Source: Candidatus Jacksonbacteria bacterium RIFOXYB2_FULL_44_15
Lineage (GTDB): Bacteria > Patescibacteriota > Patescibacteriia > UBA9629
Length of the DNA: 32,075 bases
NCBI GenBank assembly: GCA_001818235.1
Contig: MHJY01000041.1
Span: forward strand, 1-32,075
Direction of reading: 5' to 3'
Shown here: positions 29,576 to 32,075 of the stretch, piece by piece
How the letters are laid out: the number at the start of each line of letters is the position of its first letter
Numbering within the stretch: the stretch's first letter is position 1
Made by a program: the position numbers and the translations under genes
The notes under the pieces: generated by a model
Databases searched by the model: none
Told to the model about the DNA's origin: nothing
Seen by the model: the letters and a program-made list of their open reading frames with translations, nothing else

Positions 29576-31024
29576 TTATCCTTTTATCACCGCGAGTGGT
29601 TTTAATTTAGCGACTTTGGAAGCTAAGCCTGCTTGGTGGATCACCTCAACCACCTGATCAACGTCTGTATAAGCTTGCGGCGCTTCTTCGGCTAGGCCTT
29701 TAATTGAATCGGTTTTGACGGTGATGCCCTTCGCTTCCAAATCAGCCAGCAATTTTTGCCCGCTGATAGATTCAATCGCGGCTCGGCGCGACATCCGCCG
29801 GCCAGCGCCGTGGCAAACTGTGCCGAATGTTTGTCGCATTGATTGCGCATTGCCGCAAAGTATGTATGAGGCAGTTCCCATACTACCCGGGATAATCACC
29901 GGTTGCCCAATTGAGCGATACTGCTCTGGAATATCTGGATGCCCGGCCGGAAACGCGCGTGTTGCGCCTTTGCGGTGGACGAGCACTGATTGCTTTTGTC
30001 CGTTTATTTCGTGCTCTTCTATTTTAGCAATATTATGGGCAACATCATAGAGGATTTTAAGCTCGCCGCCAGATTCGCCTAAAATACGACGCCAAGCCTG
30101 GCGGGTTAAGTGCGTAATCATCTGCCGGTTAGCCCAGGCAAAGTTTGCTGCCGCGGCCATCGCTTTTAAATAATTTTGCCCTTCAGGTGATTCTATCGGC
30201 GCGCAAACCAATTCTCGATCCGGAATATTGATGCCGTATTTTGGCATCACTTTCATCATAATTTTGATGTAATCAGTCGCGACCTGATGGCCCAAACCCC
30301 TCGACCCGGTATGGATTAAAACTGTTATTTGATTTTTAAAAATCCCATAAGCTTTGGCTGTTGATTCGTCATAAATCTCGGCTATTTGATCGATCTCGAT
30401 AAAATGATTGCCAGCACCCAAGGTGCCGATTTGATCAAGCCCGCGCTTTTTTGCGATTTCTGATGCTACCCTCGGGTCAGCAGAAATTAAACAACCGCGC
30501 GATTCAATATATTCTTGATCCTGTTGTTCACCATAGCCCTGTTGAACAAGCGCTGTGACGCCAAGGCGCAATACATTATCCAAACCAGCTTTATCTAGTT
30601 TGAACTCGCCGGCTTCACCAACGCCAGCGGGAATCGTTTGATACAGGTCATCGGCTAACCGTTTGATCTGGGTAAAAATTGTTTTTGCCTCGAGTTGTGA
30701 TTTTAAAAGCCGCACCCCGCAATTAATGTCATAACCGATGCCGCCCGGGGAAACCACGCCACCGGGATATATGATGGCCGCCACGCCGCCAATTGGAAAG
30801 CCGTAGCCTTCGTGGGCATCAGGCATAGCCAAAGCTTGCCCGACGATTCCTGGCAAAGTTGTCATATTTAAAAGCTGTTCTAGCGTACGATCTTGTTCGA
30901 TATCTTTAAGCAAGGCTTCGGTCGCAAAAATACGCGCTGGTACGCGCATCGCCTTGCGGTAGGTTACCGGAATTTCGTAAAGATAGTCAGAAAGTTTGTT
31001 GATTTTGCTATGATCGATAATCAT
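29576..31024 (-). CDS. rtcB: RNA-splicing ligase RtcB
   Basis: RtcB joins RNA 2',3'-cyclic phosphate or 3'-phosphate ends to 5'-OH ends using GTP and Mn2+, in RNA repair or tRNA splicing. Starting at ATG 31024 the protein has 482 residues, as in Pyrococcus RtcB (481). Key motifs are M-P-D-A-H-E-G-Y-G-F-P-I-G-G (67-80), D99 and C102 in D-I-N-C-G-V-R, G-A-G-N-H-F-I-E, H-T-G-S-R-G-L-G-H, Y-D-V-A-H-N, P-G-S-M-G-T-A-S-Y, and C-H-G-A-G-R-R-M-S with the histidine that takes up GMP. All metal and guanylate residues are present. The 21 residues of a longer TTG-start frame (to 31087) are not RtcB-like and reach into the ilvN promoter. No archease gene is in the window. Confidence 0.96.
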   Translation of the reverse strand: MIIDHSKINKLSDYLYEIPVTYRKAMRVPARIFATEALLKDIEQDRTLEQLLNMTTLPGIVGQALAMPDAHEGYGFPIGGVAAIIYPGGVVSPGGIGYDINCGVRLLKSQLEAKTIFTQIKRLADDLYQTIPAGVGEAGEFKLDKAGLDNVLRLGVTALVQQGYGEQQDQEYIESRGCLISADPRVASEIAKKRGLDQIGTLGAGNHFIEIDQIAEIYDESTAKAYGIFKNQITVLIHTGSRGLGHQVATDYIKIMMKVMPKYGINIPDRELVCAPIESPEGQNYLKAMAAAANFAWANRQMITHLTRQAWRRILGESGGELKILYDVAHNIAKIEEHEINGQKQSVLVHRKGATRAFPAGHPDIPEQYRSIGQPVIIPGSMGTASYILCGNAQSMRQTFGTVCHGAGRRMSRRAAIESISGQKLLADLEAKGITVKTDSIKGLAEEAPQAYTDVDQVVEVIHQAGLASKVAKLKPLAVIKG

Positions 31025-31080
31025 ATAATTTGTTTTAAGATTATCACAAACCCAGGGGTCAAACAAGAAAGAGTGCGTAT

Positions 31081-31109
31081 TTGACAAAAAACCAGTTTTG
31101 TTTTATATT
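31081..31109 (+). promoter_or_regulatory. Promoter of ilvN
   Basis: A perfect TTGACA (31081-31086) and TATATT (31104-31109) are 17 bases apart. The predicted start, about 31116, falls inside the 19-bp palindrome at 31115-31133. Confidence 0.75.
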
Positions 31110-31114
31110 AAGCA

Positions 31115-31133
31115 GTTCAAAATTATTTTGAAC
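31115..31133. promoter_or_regulatory. Perfect 19-bp palindrome, candidate operator
   Basis: GTTCAAAAT and ATTTTGAAC are exact reverse complements around one central T. The site covers the predicted ilvN transcription start, where a bound dimeric repressor would block the polymerase. No regulator gene is visible in the window. Confidence 0.6.
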
Positions 31134-31198
31134 GTTATGTTTTAAGATTGTCAATTTGTAGTTTAAAAAAATACTTATTTGAAAAAAGGAGAAGAATG

Positions 31199-31732
31199 AT
31201 GACTGAACAATCTGGACAAGAGCAACCAATCCGCCATATCATTGTGGCAAAAGTTGAAAACAAGTTTGGTGTTCTCGCAAGAGTAACCGGCCTATTTAGC
31301 GGACGCGGCTATAACATAGACAGTTTGGCTGTTGGCGAAACAGAAGATCCCACTATTTCCAAAATGTGTATTGTCGTATCCGGAAATGAAATGATAATTG
31401 AACAGATTATCAAACAGCTCAACAAGCTGATTGATACCATAGAAGTCCATGACCTTACCGACGAGCGGCATGTAGAAAGAGGCCTGGCATTGATCAGGCA
31501 AACCACAACGAAAACTTTTTCCCAAATTTGTCATTTTGTTGACATTTTTAAAGCCGAGATTGTGGATGTTGGACACGAAGAAGTCATCATTTCGATTCAG
31601 GGATCAGAACAAAAAATCGATGACTTTATTGATTTATTAAGACCCCATGGCTTGTTAGAAGTTATGCGCTCTGGTACTTTAGCCATGAAGCGTTCAATAA
31701 AAGCAGCGGAAAAGCCACATGATCTCGTTTAA
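31199..31732 (+). CDS. ilvN: Acetolactate synthase small (regulatory) subunit
   Basis: IlvN/IlvH activates the large subunit of acetohydroxyacid synthase and gives it valine feedback control. The 177-residue protein has an N-terminal ACT domain (about residues 10-85) with H-I-I-V-A-K-V-E-N-K-F-G-V-L-A-R-V and G-R-G-Y-N-I-D-S-L-A-V-G, and the C-terminal ALS_ss_C domain (about 100-170) with E-V-M-R-S-G-T-L-A-M. The ATG at 31199 is chosen because AGGAG (31187-31191) lies 7 bases before it; an adjacent ATG at 31196 is 4 bases away. This is the clearest Shine-Dalgarno in the window, unlike the leaderless or SD-poor neighbours. No ilvB is next to it: rtcB is divergent on the left and a terminator follows. 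With cimA it points to branched-chain amino acid synthesis, perhaps acquired by transfer. Confidence 0.92.
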   Translation: MTEQSGQEQPIRHIIVAKVENKFGVLARVTGLFSGRGYNIDSLAVGETEDPTISKMCIVVSGNEMIIEQIIKQLNKLIDTIEVHDLTDERHVERGLALIRQTTTKTFSQICHFVDIFKAEIVDVGHEEVIISIQGSEQKIDDFIDLLRPHGLLEVMRSGTLAMKRSIKAAEKPHDLV

Positions 31733-31747
31733 AAAGTATTTACACGC

Positions 31748-31798
31748 CCCCTCTTCACTAAACTTTTTCTCTCTGTGAATAGGGGTGCTACTTTTTTT
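31748..31798 (+). terminator. Candidate terminator after ilvN
   Basis: CCCCTCTTCAC (31748-31758) pairs with GTGAATAGGGG (31775-31785) with one mismatch, followed after six bases by seven Ts (31792-31798). The gap between stem and T-run is longer than ideal, so strength is uncertain. Confidence 0.55.
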
Positions 31799-31833
31799 AG
31801 GAACAACGTGAGAATACGCAAAAACTTTAATTT

Positions 31834-31921
31834 GTCATTCCGAGCTTGTCGAGGGATCCCTGCCTGCCGGCAGGCTGGCCTTGTTTAAACATAAGAGATT
31901 CCTCGACAAGCTCGGAATGAC
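31834..31921. repeat. GTCATTCC-type palindromic repeat, copy 4
   Basis: The outer arms are a perfect 21-bp inverted repeat, starting GTCATTCCGAGCTTGTCGAG and mirrored at the right end (about 31901-31921). The centre holds a CCTGCCGGCAGG palindrome. It lies between ilvN and the partial gene at the right edge. Closest relative here: copy 3 at 29442-29533. Confidence 0.85.
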
Positions 31922-31925
31922 AATA

Positions 31926-32075
31926 CTAAATCTTCACTATCTCCTTATCTCTAAACCAATCTCCAACATCAATCCCCAACTTTTCGTAGGCGATTCTGGG
32001 AACGCCGATGTCAGCTACGTACAAATCGCCGATCCACGGATGCGCCTCTGGCTTTATCAAACCGACTTTAGGCAA
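31926..32075 (-). CDS. Partial gene, C-terminus of a probable NAD(P)H-hydrate epimerase (YjeF N-domain)
   Basis: The last 49 residues of a minus-strand gene enter from the right edge and stop at TAG (31926-31928). The readable part has L-I-K-P-E-A-H-P-W-I-G-D-L-Y, then V-A-D-I-G-V-P-R-I-A-Y. A D-I-G-I/V-P motif shortly after a strand such as G-x-L-Y-V-A is typical of the end of the YjeF_N (NAD(P)HX epimerase) fold, which repairs hydrated NADH and NADPH. The fragment is short, so the assignment is tentative. The gene would be convergent with ilvN. Confidence 0.5.
   Translation of the reverse strand: MPKVGLIKPEAHPWIGDLYVADIGVPRIAYEKLGIDVGDWFRDKEIVKI

Noticed and set aside
31025-31087. N-terminal extension of RtcB from a TTG codon
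   Set aside because: The 21 residues do not resemble RtcB, and the ATG at 31024 gives the normal family length of 482.
31148-31198. Extension of IlvN from a TTG codon at 31148
   Set aside because: The AGGAG Shine-Dalgarno lies inside this stretch and points to the ATG at 31199 (or 31196).

Overview
The window looks like a chromosomal segment of a Patescibacteria (Candidate Phyla Radiation) bacterium. The signs are a moderately AT-rich composition, very tight gene packing, few Shine-Dalgarno sequences, a DUF5652-type small membrane protein, shortened core proteins (an RNA polymerase alpha subunit without its C-terminal domain and a miniature uL13), acetate-forming energy genes, and many short palindromic repeats between genes. 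UGA acts as a normal stop (for example trxB ends in TGA), so this is not one of the UGA-recoding lineages. The taxon is inferred from gene content only. Almost all genes lie on the minus strand; the exceptions are a 56-residue membrane protein at the left end, rsmI, and ilvN.

Layout, left to right. 1-2450: a small membrane protein behind a consensus promoter, a DUF5652 protein, and a minus-strand group of an MTH1-like Nudix hydrolase, a SAM methyltransferase and a YjjX/DUF84 NTP phosphatase (nucleotide-pool cleaning). 2495-2970: a DUF559 nuclease gene framed by short palindromes. 3025-5832: secA. 5911-14345: surface-glycan genes (three GT4-like glycosyltransferases, a polyprenyl-phosphate sugar-1-phosphate transferase, a Wzx-like flippase and a membrane-anchored methyltransferase), interrupted by the RNase P RNA gene (8610-9252, minus) and divergent rsmI. 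14458-17758: a ribosomal and transcription operon read infA, rpmJ, rpsM, rpsK, rpoA, rplQ, rplM, rpsI, with a terminator after rpsI and no rpsD between rpsK and rpoA. 17812-22816: trxB, pduL, an unknown exported protein, ackA and recJ, nearly abutting. PduL and AckA together convert acetyl-CoA to acetate and make ATP. 22867-27525: an EnvC-type M23 factor, gltX and a Kef-type antiporter. 27577-27794: an unidentified rod-shaped structured RNA with its own promoter. 27839-31732: cimA, rtcB and divergent ilvN. The right edge holds the C-terminus of a probable NAD(P)H-hydrate epimerase.

The points most worth following up are: (i) the structured RNA upstream of the antiporter, which folds on paper like 6S RNA or a regulatory leader; (ii) the RNase P RNA, whose P3 and P12 helices each carry a copy of the same roughly 100-nt palindromic element; (iii) palindromic repeats that have entered gene ends (rsmI, the DUF559 gene, cimA); (iv) an orphan ilvN with a strong promoter, a perfect 19-bp palindrome at the expected transcription start and the clearest Shine-Dalgarno in the window; and (v) the reduced RpoA and uL13. 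I found no CRISPR array, tRNA, rRNA, transposase or phage gene.
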